Positions 9,242-19,452 of a stretch of 28,492 nucleotides of DNA are shown here, in pieces. The stretch's first letter is position 1. Each line of letters begins with the position of its first letter. Origin of the DNA: Chara braunii. Its lineage: Eukaryota; Streptophyta; Charophyceae; Charales; Characeae. The DNA is taken from the NCBI GenBank assembly GCA_003427395.1, contig BFEA01000543.1, positions 840,869-869,360 on the forward strand, written 5' to 3'. Below the pieces are notes generated by a model that saw only the letters and a list, made by a program, of their open reading frames with translations, ran no database searches and was not told the origin of the DNA. Made by a program: the position numbers and the translations under genes.

Positions 9242-11018
9242 AGTGTTTATGGAAAGATACGTAGATGATGTAAAGATGGATAGAATAATGGTGACAATCT
9301 TTCACCATATTTGTTAAGAGAAAGCGGTAGTGTATGAGTTTGATACCTTGAAAAAACGACTTTTTGTAAGATCACCTTTTCGAGTTTGTGCGATAAATAA
9401 ATGGAGAGCAAAATATGCTACACAAAGTTCACAGATCATTCTTATGTGAACAAGGCATGGAGGAATGATAGAATGAAGGTTAATGCCCACTTGATTGCTC
9501 GTTGAGGACTGTCATGAACAATATCTTATTCATAGAACGGTCTTTTTGTAAGACGAAACCACAAGGAAATGAGAGCATCCGTCTCTTTCGACAATCACAC
9601 TGGGTTCCCAAAGCAGCACTGCATATCTGTCTTTGTCCCCTTCCATCCCGCAGCTAACCTGAGGGATGCCAAACATGTTTATCGTCCTATGAAACACTTG
9701 GAATGCCACGTGGCAGCTTTGGACTTGTGAACACCATTACGCATTTTGACATATGGTCGCTTTAAACAACCACTCCCTCCGCCACCAAGAAATAGCCCTC
9801 CATGTGAGCTCAAGCGGGTTTTGAGGGAGGGCTGCAACCGGAGGCTGAAACGACATGCCTAGTCCTGCAATTTCAACACGGCAACTTTGCGCTCGTAATA
9901 CTTTACATACAAAATTTGAGAACTTTAGCATCAGTAAATGAGGTCCTGATCTTTCTAGGAAAAATATAAGAAAAAACAATAAGATCATTTTGACCGTGAA
10001 ACAATCACCGGGCCACTTCAGCGCATGTTCCAATTTTGCCACTATGATGGTTTAAGAGTTTGTATTGTATTACAAGTATTGGTCCCTCGTTTGTTTTGTG
10101 TACTTACATCTTGTTCAGAGACCGCCCTTTGAAAATTAAGGTTTTGAATAATATTTGTCTCGCAAAGTTTGCTTGCGTTCGTGTTTCGAAGCAGGAAAGG
10201 AAACATCCTCAAAGAGTGGGAAATTTGACATCATGAGAATTCAATAGGATTTTTGTCCTCGTATATTCCGATATTTTTTATTATTGTCTCAACAACATCA
10301 CTCTCCATGAGGAAGTTCCGCCAGTAAAAGTTGGAACTAATGAAGGTTGAGCATCTTCCTTTCTAGGTTGAGCATCTTCCTTTCTAGACTCACCTCCACA
10401 AGTTACACATACCACCTTGTTTTAATGTAAGATTGTGGGATAAACTTTCATGGTCTCTAGGTAGACTATGATGGGAATATCGTTGAAAGAGCGGCGTATG
10501 AAGGGACAAAAACGAAATCAAAAAATATGATGAAACTGAAATTTCTTTGTTGAAATGATAATTCATTATTTTTTATGAAAGGTTTATGCAGGTTAAGTTT
10601 GACGGTCGTAAAAAAAAAATAGAAGGCATATCAGTGCTTTAGTTGGAGAGTAAAATAAGTTTGAGTACTAGGCGAATGCAAGTATTGTGCTAACTTTGTA
10701 AAGCCTCCTCCAACATATAATGAAGATAAGGCTTTACAAATTTAACACAATACTTGCATTCGATAAAGAAAGAGAGAGATTTAAGATTTTTTCTCAGACC
10801 GAACCTAAAAATTCAACAGATTTAGGATGTAAGAAGAAAAGTCAAAGAGTGGCTCTGAGATTACCATAAGGTGCAACCTTATGATGAGGTTTTATTTCTT
10901 GATTTATGTTGATTGCCTAATCTACATGTGCTTCAATGAGAAGCTCAAACTTTTTGATATAAATTATTATGTTGTCCCTTTTTATAATGATGAAATATTC
11001 TCATCATGATTAAAACAA
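9242..11018. other. AT-rich region, no gene recognised
   Basis: This is the start of the AT-rich island. It contains an exact 21-bp tandem duplication (ggttgagcatcttcctttct-a at 10345-10365 and 10366-10386) and a hairpin described separately. A segment around 9890-10045 (gaaaaatata...gaccgtgaaa...ttttgccactat) resembles the ~203-bp repeat at 16.2 kb. The minus-strand frame over that segment belongs to the repeat. Confidence 0.45.
10673..10762. repeat. Long stem-loop, 33-bp arms
   Basis: The left arm 10673-10705 begins cgaatgcaagtattgtg. The right arm 10730-10762 is its reverse complement at 31 of 33 positions. The loop is 24 bases. The outer sequences do not match, so the inverted repeat has sharp borders. 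It could be a small foldback element or a precursor-like hairpin that yields small RNA. Confidence 0.8.
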
Positions 11019-13800
11019 GGAAAGTGTTGGCGGTACATTGCAAACTTTGGTTGAACTTGAATTGCAACGTATTTATAATTCACCATTAACTTTATAGCGT
11101 AAAGTACAAGGCTTCCCTGACATTCCTTTTAAGTCACAGGTTGTACTTGATTTAAAAAATAAAACACATAGAGCATAGCGCATCACAATCCGTTACAAGA
11201 GCAACAAGTTTTCACTCTATATTTTTATTTTTTCTTTGTGTGTGTGTGTGGGGGCGGGGGGAACAACTCTTACACTAACAATGTTTTTTTTTTGTTTATG
11301 TCAACGGGCCACGAGCAACTTCCTCATTGGCATGGGTCGTATCCTTGGAAAATATTTCTTGTGCAATCATTTGCCCACGTCCTAAACGCTTGGCAACATT
11401 CCGGAACTTTTAGCCTAAATCATCATTTAGCTTATCCAAAATTTATTACAGGTCATTAGTCTTGTAGCGGTACATACTCCTTCAAAAATATATGAGATTG
11501 GTCACCTCATACTTATTAACCTTGAGTTGTTTCTTGATTGATTTGTGTGTCAAACAAGTGACATATGCATCGAGGAGTGGAGGTGAGGTTGTGATTGCAT
11601 ATGACATCTATATTATTTTCAACTCACCTTGTCATAACCATTTGAATGCTAGAGTTGGGGATTTATATCTCCGAGTTTAAAGACATGAAGTGGCTGAAGT
11701 TTTTTCAATACTTTTATGATACGATTTTTAATATGACTTCGGACTTTGACTGTGTGATTAGATGTGGCTCTGAGACAAAGATGAAGCGGTTGATAGTGAG
11801 GGGTATAACAGACATGAGTGAAAACGATGGAGAGTGCAGTAAAGATGGAGGGGTGATTGTGAGAGGTATGCTGGAGATAAAGCAGGTGGTGGAGATGTAG
11901 CACATTAGTTGTGGAAAATGGATGGTAAGTGAGGGTGGAAAGTGTTGGCGTTACATTGCGACTTTGGTTGAACTTGAAGTGCAACGTATTTATGCTTCAC
12001 CATAAACTTTATAACGTGTAGTATTAGGCTTATATGACATTCCTCTTGAGTCACAGGCTGTACTTGCTCTAAAAAGTGAAACACATAGAGCATAGAGCAT
12101 CAGAATCAGTTACAAGAGCAACAAGTTTTCACTCTATATTTTTATTGTTTTCTTGGGGGAAGGGGGGGTTGCAACTCTTACACCTTGTGCTCTTACACTA
12201 GCAATGCCATTTTTTTTTTAATGTCAACGGAGCACGAGCAACTTCCTCATGGGCATAAGCCATATCCTTGGAAAATATTTCTTGTGCAACCATTATGCCC
12301 ATGTCCTAAACGTTTGACAACAGTCCAGAAATCTTAGCTTTAATCATCGTTTAGCTTATCCAAAATTTATGACAGATGATTAGTCTTGTAGCGGTACATA
12401 CTTCTTCAACAATATATGAGATTGGTGACTTCATACTTATTAACCTTGAGCTGCTTCTTGATTGATTTGTGCCAGTGTGTCAAACAAGTAATATATGCAT
12501 CGAGGAGTGGAGATGAGGTTGTGGTTCCATATGACACCTATATTATTTTCAACTCATCTTGTCATAACCATTTGAATGCTAGAGTTGAGGATTTATATCT
12601 CCGAGTTTAAAGACATGAAGTGGTTTAAGTTTGTTCAATACTTTTTGAATACGATTTTTAATATGACTTCGGGCTTTGACTGTGCGATTAGATGTGGCTC
12701 TGAGACAAAGATGAAGCGGTTGATAGTGAGGGGTATAACGGATATGAGTAAAAACGATGGAGAGTGCAGTAAAGATGGAGGGGTGATTGTGAGAGGTATG
12801 CTGGAGATAAAGCAGGTGGTGGAGATGTAGCACATTAGTTGTGGCAAATGGATGGTAAGTGAGGGTGGAAAGTGTTGACGTTACATTGCGAACTTTGGTT
12901 GAACTTGAAGTGCAACGTATTTATGTTTCACCATAAACTTTATAACGTGTAGTATTAGGCTTATCTGACATTCCTCTCGAGTCACAGGTTGTACTTGCTC
13001 TAAAAAGTGAAACACATAGAGCATAGAGCATCAGAATCAGTTACAAGAGCAACAAGTTTTCACTCTATATTTTTATTTTTTTCTTGGGGGGAGGGGGGTT
13101 TTAACTCTTACACCTTGTGCTCTTATACTAGCAATGCCATTTTTTTTTTTAATGTCAACGGAGGACGAGCAACTTCCTCATGGCCATAAGTCATATCCTT
13201 GGAAAATATTTCTTGTGCAACCATTATGCCCATGTCCTAAACGTTTGGCGACGGTCCGGAAATCTTAGCTTCAATCATCGTTTCACTGATTCAAAATTTA
13301 TTACATATCATTAGTCTTGTAGCGGTACTTACTTCTTCAACAATATATGAGACTGGTGAATTCATACTTATTAGTCTTGAGTTGCTTCTTGATTGATTTG
13401 TGTGTCAAACAAGTGATATATGCATCGAGGAGTGGAGATGAGGTTGTGATTGCATATGACACCTATATTATTTTCAACTCATTCTGTCATAAACATTTGA
13501 ATGTTAGATTTTTGGATGTATATCTTCGAGTTTAAAAACATGAAGTGGTTGAAGTTTGTTCAATACTTTTATGATACGATTTTTAATATGACTTCAGGCT
13601 TTGACTGTGTGATTAGATGTGGCTCTAAGACAAAGATGAAGCGGTTGATAGTGAGGGGTATAACGAACATGAGTGCAGTGAAACGATGGAGAGTGCAGTG
13701 AAGATGGAGGGGTGATTATGAGAGGTATGCGAAAGATAAAGGAGTTGGTGGAGATGTAGAACATTAATTGTGGCAAATGAATGACAAGTGAGGGTGATAA
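11019..13800. repeat. Three tandem copies of a ~918-934 bp unit
   Basis: The units are 11019-11936, 11937-12866 and 12867-13800. Each starts ggaaagtgttg(g/a)cg and is alike throughout, with scattered substitutions and small indels. Each unit holds the same short open frames on the plus strand: a 62-64 codon frame starting MRLV (11492, 12416, 13347), and a second frame shifted by one that begins within its end (11646, 12576, 13501). The second frame is 84 codons in copies one and two and is frameshifted to 66 in copy three. The array ends abruptly at 13800. Confidence 0.92.
11492..11900 (+). pseudogene. Repeat-borne frames of unknown origin (copy 1; also 12416-12830 and 13347-13701)
   Basis: The first frame (62 residues in copy one, from ATG 11492) contains SYLLTLSCFLIDLCVKQV and YASRSGGEVVIAYD. 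The second (ATG 11646, 84 residues) contains FKDMKWLKFF, FDCVIRCGSETKMKRLIVRG and ends EIKQVVEM. They overlap in different frames at the same point in all three copies, so a single ancestral protein broken by one frameshift before the duplication is possible. Copy two has a 6-base in-frame insertion in frame one; copy three is disrupted in frame two. I recognise no family. Similar plus-strand frames in each unit may merely reflect recent duplication. Confidence 0.25.
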
Positions 13801-15304
13801 GGAATAAAAAATGTTATGAAACAAATGTCAATGTTCGATTTATTATCCAATAGAGACATTAAAGACCATAATGTCGAAGTGCAACAACACAATTTGAAAT
13901 GTGCACTTTGATTACCAACTTTAGGTTGATCATTTATTGAAATAATTATGGATTATGAAGTTGAAGGAACATAGTCTCTGAAAACCAGTATAAACTAAAA
14001 TTAAGTATTAATTATTATAATTTATTAAAATTTAGAAATTACATTTTTGTATGAAGTGTTAAAAAAATGATATGATTAATATATAGATCCATTATACATG
14101 TAGCGTAAAACGATATCAACAATAATACTTTTAATTTTTAAGTATATTATAAAAAAATATATAATTTTCATGATACTTATATCATGTTCTATATGGTGAT
14201 TGATCATAACTCATTTTGTAGGCATTGGTCATGTTAGGCAAGTATTATTATCGAGTAAGTTATTCTTTTGCATAACTCGTCAATGTAAGTTTGTTTTTCA
14301 TACACGCAAATGTGATTCGCATCACCGAATGACAAATGTGAAGTAGGAAAAATGATTCACATGTGTAACTATACATATGTGAAAACAACAGTGTTTTTTA
14401 TGTTAGAAGTTATGGGTGTAAGATAAAAATAAACTGATAAGTTATACTGCATAATATGTTCATAATATATAGATTACTGGATAAAATAACTAAGGAAAAA
14501 AAAAAAACGTTAATGATATTTAACTATGAAGGAACAATGAAAACAAATGTTAAGTGTAATTCATCATCGTATCAAATTATCACATACGACATCAATCATG
14601 AATGAAAACCGAACAGAGGTTGTAATATTTTATAAAAAGAAAAATGTTATTCTTTCTATGTGTAACATGTCAACTGAACAATTTGTGCGATGCATGCAAT
14701 GATATAAACGTATATAGATTATCTGATTATATTGTCAATTGAAAAAATAACAGACTTTTAAACATGAGTGATGACAGGGGGGCGGGAGCGGGTATGATTG
14801 TCGTGATGCTAAAGGTTATAAGCAAAGTGTATGCTACTTTTTGTATGCTTTTGTGGTAGTCTTGTCAGCCCAACAGGGTATAAGTGCAAGGAAGGTTATG
14901 CGAAACATGTGACAACGCACAATATCGTACCCACAAATCTAAAATTTATAAGTGCGTTTACAAAAAAAAAATCCTTAAGAAATTCAAGATTTGCAGGGAT
15001 GTACTTCATAGTTTTAGTGAATCAGGTTACGTGGATAAGTCAGATTATCAATGAAGTCGTAAATGTATTATTGAACTTAACCCACAAACAAAGACTAACC
15101 TACAATTTGATAAACAATATAGTATATATCGAATTTATCTACTAGGGACAAACCCTAAAGTTAAAAAAACAGCGAAGGTATATTTAAAATTTGTTATCAA
15201 GAGAGGTGTGATTGCAATTAGCGAGATTTACAAATATAATTTTTATTTTTTATTTTCTTTTTTGGGGGGCAAATAACCAGGAGTTCGAAAAATGAGTTAT
15301 AATT
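13801..15304. other. Very AT-rich region, no gene recognised
   Basis: Dominated by A/T with short imperfect motifs, such as repeats of cacatgtg/catatgtgaa around 14340-14390. A 104-codon frame from ATG 14831 to 15145 is the longest. It has a hydrophobic start (MLLFVCFCGSLV) and no domain, and I consider it most likely a chance frame. Confidence 0.4.
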
Positions 15305-15825
15305 CAACAGAAAAATTCCCATAAGAAATGAAAGTTAAAAAAAAAATCCATAAGAAAAAATCCTTCAGATTAATAAATTATGATTTCAATGTTCGTTCAA
15401 TTCTAAAATTTTCATTTTTATTTGACAAGTTAAAATCTAATTATTAGTTTTTTCTTCCAACTATATCTATTTGTTCAAGGTGGAATGAAAATCTTAACGA
15501 GTTTATAAAAAAATTTAATTAAACTTTCATTCTATTACAACAAATATCTTATAATTTGGATTGGATTAACCTATTTATGACTGAAAATCCTTACTTAGAA
15601 TGACAGTCCAATTAAAATATTTCATGAACTCATCCAGACTTTCATTCCATCTCCAGTATGAAGTTCAAATAAGAAGGGATACCCAATTCTTGGAAGGAAA
15701 GTTTTAAAGTAAGACGAAAAATTTCAAAATTGGAACGACATTTTTTAAGATGGAATTGAAATTTAAAATTTAAAATGTAATTTTATTATAAAATAATTAT
15801 TTAATTCTGGGAAATTTTTCTGTTG
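15305..15825. mobile_element. Degenerate foldback/MITE-like element
   Basis: The ends are inverted: caacagaaaaattccc at 15305-15320 and gggaaatttttctgttg at 15809-15825, matching apart from one T. Weaker inverted similarity continues inward for perhaps 100 bases or more (left ...gttcgttcaattctaaaattt..., right ...caaaattggaacgac...). The interior is AT-rich with no ORF. This fits an old non-autonomous element; no target duplication is clear. A further imperfect inverted pair, 15826-15846 and 15927-15947, abuts the right end. Confidence 0.5.
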
Positions 15826-16970
15826 TTGCACTTTGAGTTAAGATACAGTTTCAAATTGCAATCCGGGGCAATGTATACGACCCAACTTTCTAGTTAGCTA
15901 GGGTGTTCGAAGTGTAATTGCAAAGTGTATCTTGCTTAATAGTGCAAATATAACTTTTTTTTTTTTATTATTTTTTTTTTTTAAAGTTTATACGTTTGTA
16001 TGTTTAGGCTCAATAACACGCCTTAAGGATATGAAATGTATTGGAGGGTCAACGAGTTACACAGGCAAGCCGATTGGTCGGGACCACGCCGATTTAGGAC
16101 ATTTGGTTGTCTGTCTTAAGCGACTACTCGCACCAGCCTAAATTCAACTTTCTTGGCCTTGTGGACCAGGTTCTTAGGGGGGGCAACGACCTACATACGC
16201 ATACAACTTTGGTCCAAGTATTTTTAAACCCTAAATTTGACAATTTTTCATGCTCAGGAAAATCGAAGAACCAATCTGAAACATGGAGATATTGTAGATT
16301 AAAGTGTGATCATTATAGGAAAAATATTACAAAAAAATGAAGGAAAAAAAACATAGCCGTGAAATAAATATATAGCAATTTTATCGCATTTTTTATTTTT
16401 GCCACTCTATCACATGTGGGCCAACAGGAAAAATGCCTTAATGTCTGCAATTGCTTGTGCTTAGAATGATGACTTAACAACTCTGAAAATTGAAGGATCT
16501 GTACATTTGATCGTGGACTTTCCACGAAAAATATTTTAAAATTTTTAAAAAATATTCAGATCGTGAAATAAATGTCGCGCCAATTCAACCCATATTCTAT
16601 TTTTGTCATTCTATTACGTGTCGGTCAATGAGAAAAGTACCCGACTTCAACGATTTTTCATGCCCAATAAAAAATACTATAAGCAACATAAAAATTGGAG
16701 GGTCCGCAAATTTCATCGTCATCTTTGTTTAAAATATATATATATATATATATATATATCGTCACAAACAAAACTGCCCAGTAAAACCGTAGGCAGAGAG
16801 AGAGAAGAGGACAACAAACGAGGGGCTGTGACAAACTGTTTCGTCGGAGTTTCATCGACTCATCAGGAGGCTGAACCCTCAACAGTCTGCAGAATCCCCT
16901 CACTGATTACACTGTAAATGATAATCTACCTTAACCAAAATCAAAGTAGACTATCACTCACCCACACCAG

Positions 16971-17156
16971 ATGGAGAACTCTACAGAGTGTCGGTTCACA
17001 CCCCATCACAAGCCAGCAAAACATCCACGAAACAAAGAAAGGTCTGTCACAACCAAAAAATACACTCCAGACACGCCGCTGGCACTAGAGGCACAGCATG
17101 GCCGCCTAGTAACGGCCCCGACCACTGCCGCTCGACTTGACCGGAAAAAACCGTAG
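16971..17156 (+). CDS. 61-codon ORF in the core of the nested element (copy on - strand at 17387-17572)
   Basis: Both copies of core B hold an ATG-to-TAG frame of 61 codons with no indels. The peptide is basic and threonine/proline-rich (for example KHPRNKERSVTTKKYTPDTP). Between copies there are five substitutions in the frame: two silent and three replacements (E to D, L to P, R to Q). It matches no family I know. It could be a fragment of a first exon of an ancestral transposase gene, or a chance frame in non-coding core DNA. Confidence 0.2.
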   Translation: MENSTECRFTPHHKPAKHPRNKERSVTTKKYTPDTPLALEAQHGRLVTAPTTAARLDRKKP

Positions 17157-17185
17157 CATGAAGCTAGCGAAGTCATAGTATATAT

Positions 17186-18030
17186 CGTCACAAACAGAAC
17201 TGCCCGGTAAAACCGTAGGCAGAGAGAGAGAAGAGGACAACAAACGAGGGGTTGTGACAAACTGTTTCGTCGGAGTTTCACCGGCTCATCAGGAGGCTGA
17301 ACACTCAACAATCTGCAGAATCCCCTCACTGATTACACTATAAATGATAATCTACCTTAACCAAAATCAAAGTCGCTAGCTTCCTGCTACGGTTTTTTCT
17401 GGTCAGGTCGAGCGGCAGTGGTCGGGGCCGTTACTAGGCGGCCATGTTGTGCCTCTAGTGCCAGCGGCGTGTCTGGAGTGTATTTTTTGGTTGTGACAGA
17501 CCTTTCTTTGTTTCGTGGATGTTTTGCTGGCTTGTGATGGGGTGTGAACCGACAGTCTGTAGAGTTTTCCATCAGGTGTGGGTGAGTGATAGTCTACTTT
17601 GATTTTGGTTAAGGTAGATTANNNNNNNNNNNNNNNNNNNNNNNNNNNNNNNNNNNNNNNNNNNNNNNNNNNNNNNNNNNNNNNNNNNNNNNNNNNNNNN
17701 NNNNNNNNNNNNNNNNNNNNNNNNNNNNNNNNNNNNNNNNNNNNNNNNNNNNNNNNNNNNNNNNNNNNNNNNNNNNNNNNNNNNNNNNNNNNNNNNNNNN
17801 NNNNNNNNNNNNNNNNNNNNNNNNNNNNNNNNNNNNNNNNNNNNNNNNNNNNNNNNNNNNNNNNNNNNNNNNNNNNNNNNNNNNNNNNNNNNNNNNNNNN
17901 NNNNNNNNNNNNNNNNNNNNNNNNNNNNNNNNNNNNNNNNNNNNNNNNNNNNNNNNNNNNNNNNNNNNNNNNNNNNNNNNNNNNNNNNNNNNNNNNCCTA
18001 CGGTTTTACCGGACAGTTCTGTTTGTGACG
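17186..18030 (-). mobile_element. Inner element, same family, opposite orientation
   Basis: Module A2 (17186-17373, 188 bp, 8 differences from A1) is followed by core B in reverse complement (17374-17595, 222 bp, 7 differences from B1, no indels) and then inverted A (17596-18030), most of which is hidden in the N gap. Read on the minus strand this is A-B-A', the same order as the outer copy. If the right A is full length the element would be about 598 bp. It lies in a TA tract (tatatat before A2, (AT)n at 18031-18049). Confidence 0.75.
17623..17996. other. Assembly gap of 374 N
   Basis: The gap falls inside the right inverted repeat of the inner element. The flanking pieces account for 61 of the 188 bases of A, so about 127 bases should be missing if nothing else lies there. 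The declared size therefore exceeds the simplest expectation by about 247 bases. The gap length may be an estimate, or another partial copy may be hidden. Confidence 0.95.
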
Positions 18031-18250
18031 ATATATATATATATATATACTCCGACGAAACAGTTTGTCACAGCCCCTCGTTTGTTGTCCTCTTCTCCCT
18101 CTCTGCCTACGGTTTACCGGGCAGTTCTATTTGACGATATATATAATATATATATATATTAAAAATCAACCGCAAAATAAATTGCGGGGGCAATTCGATG
18201 CATTTTTTAATTTTTTCATTTCGCCGATTCCCCCCACCGTGTTACTGGTA

Positions 18251-18742
18251 GCCCTCATGGACCTGTGCAACAGGTCCATCTAAATTTAGGATGACGGAGG
18301 TAGTGGTGATTTAAATGAAATATTATTTTTTTGAATCTTGATTTAGATGGACAGGGAGGGAAGAGTGATATTGCAGCGTTTTACGTGTTCTTTAATTGAG
18401 AGATTAATATGGTCCTTAAAACTAATTGAGTATTTGACAAAAATTTAAAGGTATAGTGTAAAACGGAAAATGAATTAGGTTCAAAACGTCCTGCACAATG
18501 AGAGATGGTTAATGGAAAACCTAAAATCTTGGGTTTTTTGCCACATCACCACAAACTATCCTTAAAATTTTTACGAAAAACAATACAGGATGATAATAAA
18601 AAAATAAAAAATAAAAACAGGTAAAAAAAACAACAACCATAAAACCCTATTCGAAATAACTCTTGGAGTTTGCAAAATTTTTATCCAAATTTTGTGTATT
18701 TGCCGTTTTTTTTGTTACTAGTCTAAATACGTTAAAATCTTG
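18251..18742. other. AT-rich spacer with small inverted repeats
   Basis: A compact hairpin, tggacctg-tgcaa-caggtcca, lies at about 18258-18278. The 12-mer gtccatctaaat (18274-18285) recurs inverted as atttagatggac (18341-18352). No gene is seen. Confidence 0.5.
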
Positions 18743-19275
18743 GCCAGAGTGACCGAGGACCGTATGGTCGGCCGGTTAAGAAATAAAAATAAAAATAATT
18801 AAGCTTTATTTTTAATTTGCAATTCAGTGAATAATTTTTATGTGACCTTGAGACAAACGTTGTTAATTTTATGGTTTTACATAACATATTTTTTCCCCCC
18901 CTTTTTTTCTAAGCTACTAGTGTGGTCCGGGGTCACTTGCCCGACCGAGCAAAACTAAATAAAAAATTAAAAAAAAAAAAACTCATTTTATTTTTATTTT
19001 AAATTTGGTAAAGAATTTCGATGTGACCCTGAGGCAAAGGTTGTTCAGGTTATTTATTTGCATACTATAGTTTTTTTTGGAATTTGTTTATTTTTGGGGG
19101 GGACCTTCTTTGGTCCTTGCACGGGTTGGCCGTCCGGACCTGGGCGGCCCGACTGGTAGCTTAGCTTTTTTTATTATTATTATTATTTTTAAATGTTGGG
19201 ACCCTCTTTGACCCTTGCACGACCGGGCCGCCCGGGCAAACAAGGTGATCCGGGCGGCCCGGCTGGTAGCCTAGG
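18743..19275. repeat. GC-rich palindromic modules in AT-rich DNA
   Basis: Four related GC-rich blocks alternate with AT/T-rich spacers at about 18743-18777, 18920-18950, 19103-19160 and 19203-19275. The last two share cttgcacg, cgggcggccc and (a/g)ctggtagc. The final block holds a perfect 13-bp inverted repeat, ccgggccgcccgg / ccgggcggcccgg, at 19223-19235 and 19250-19262 with a 14-base loop. The spacers share atgtgacc-tgag-caaa-gttgtt. It is a diverged tandem repeat of roughly 100-190 bp. Confidence 0.7.
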
Positions 19276-19408
19276 TAAAAAGTGAATACGCTTATATTAT
19301 AAAGCATATACATATTCAAAAATACATTAAAAATAGTAAAAATATAGAAAATATGTTAGTTTTGGTAAAAAATTCGCTGAAAATTATACCACCTATTAAC
19401 TATTACTG

Positions 19409-19452
<44 letters not shown>

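Larger units (their letters stand above)
16760..18136 (+). mobile_element. Outer element of a nested MITE-like pair (A-B-A')
   Basis: The left end is module A1 (16760-16947, 188 bp, starting cgtcacaaac), followed by core B1 (16948-17169, 222 bp). The matching right end is a truncated inverted A (18050-18136, ending gacg), complementary to the outer part of A. (AT)n tracts flank both ends (16734-16759, 18137-18160). The inner half of its right repeat is missing, and a second copy of the same element sits at 17186-18030. It resembles small non-autonomous elements that live in (TA)n microsatellites, such as rice Micron. No transposase is present. Confidence 0.75.
16245..18250. repeat. ~203-bp tandem repeat interrupted by an insertion
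   Basis: Anchor motifs recur at even spacing: catgctca / tgtgctta / catgccca near 16251-16657 (about 203 apart), and cgtgaaataaat at 16358 and 16562 (204 apart). The third unit breaks off at about 16733 in a TA tract. The matching continuation (ccgcaaaataaattgcg-gg-caattc-a-gcat) resumes at about 18161. The repeat was therefore split by the elements between. A diverged relative lies at about 9890-10045. Confidence 0.7.

Noticed and set aside
9261-9281. YVDD motif (RYVDDV) suggestive of a reverse transcriptase active site
   Set aside because: It occurs in a short frame with stops close by, and none of the neighbouring RT motifs are present. A four-residue match is not evidence.
14831-15145. 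104-codon ORF with a hydrophobic start
   Set aside because: In DNA this AT-rich a frame of this length can be chance; there is no domain, no neighbour and no repeat conservation.
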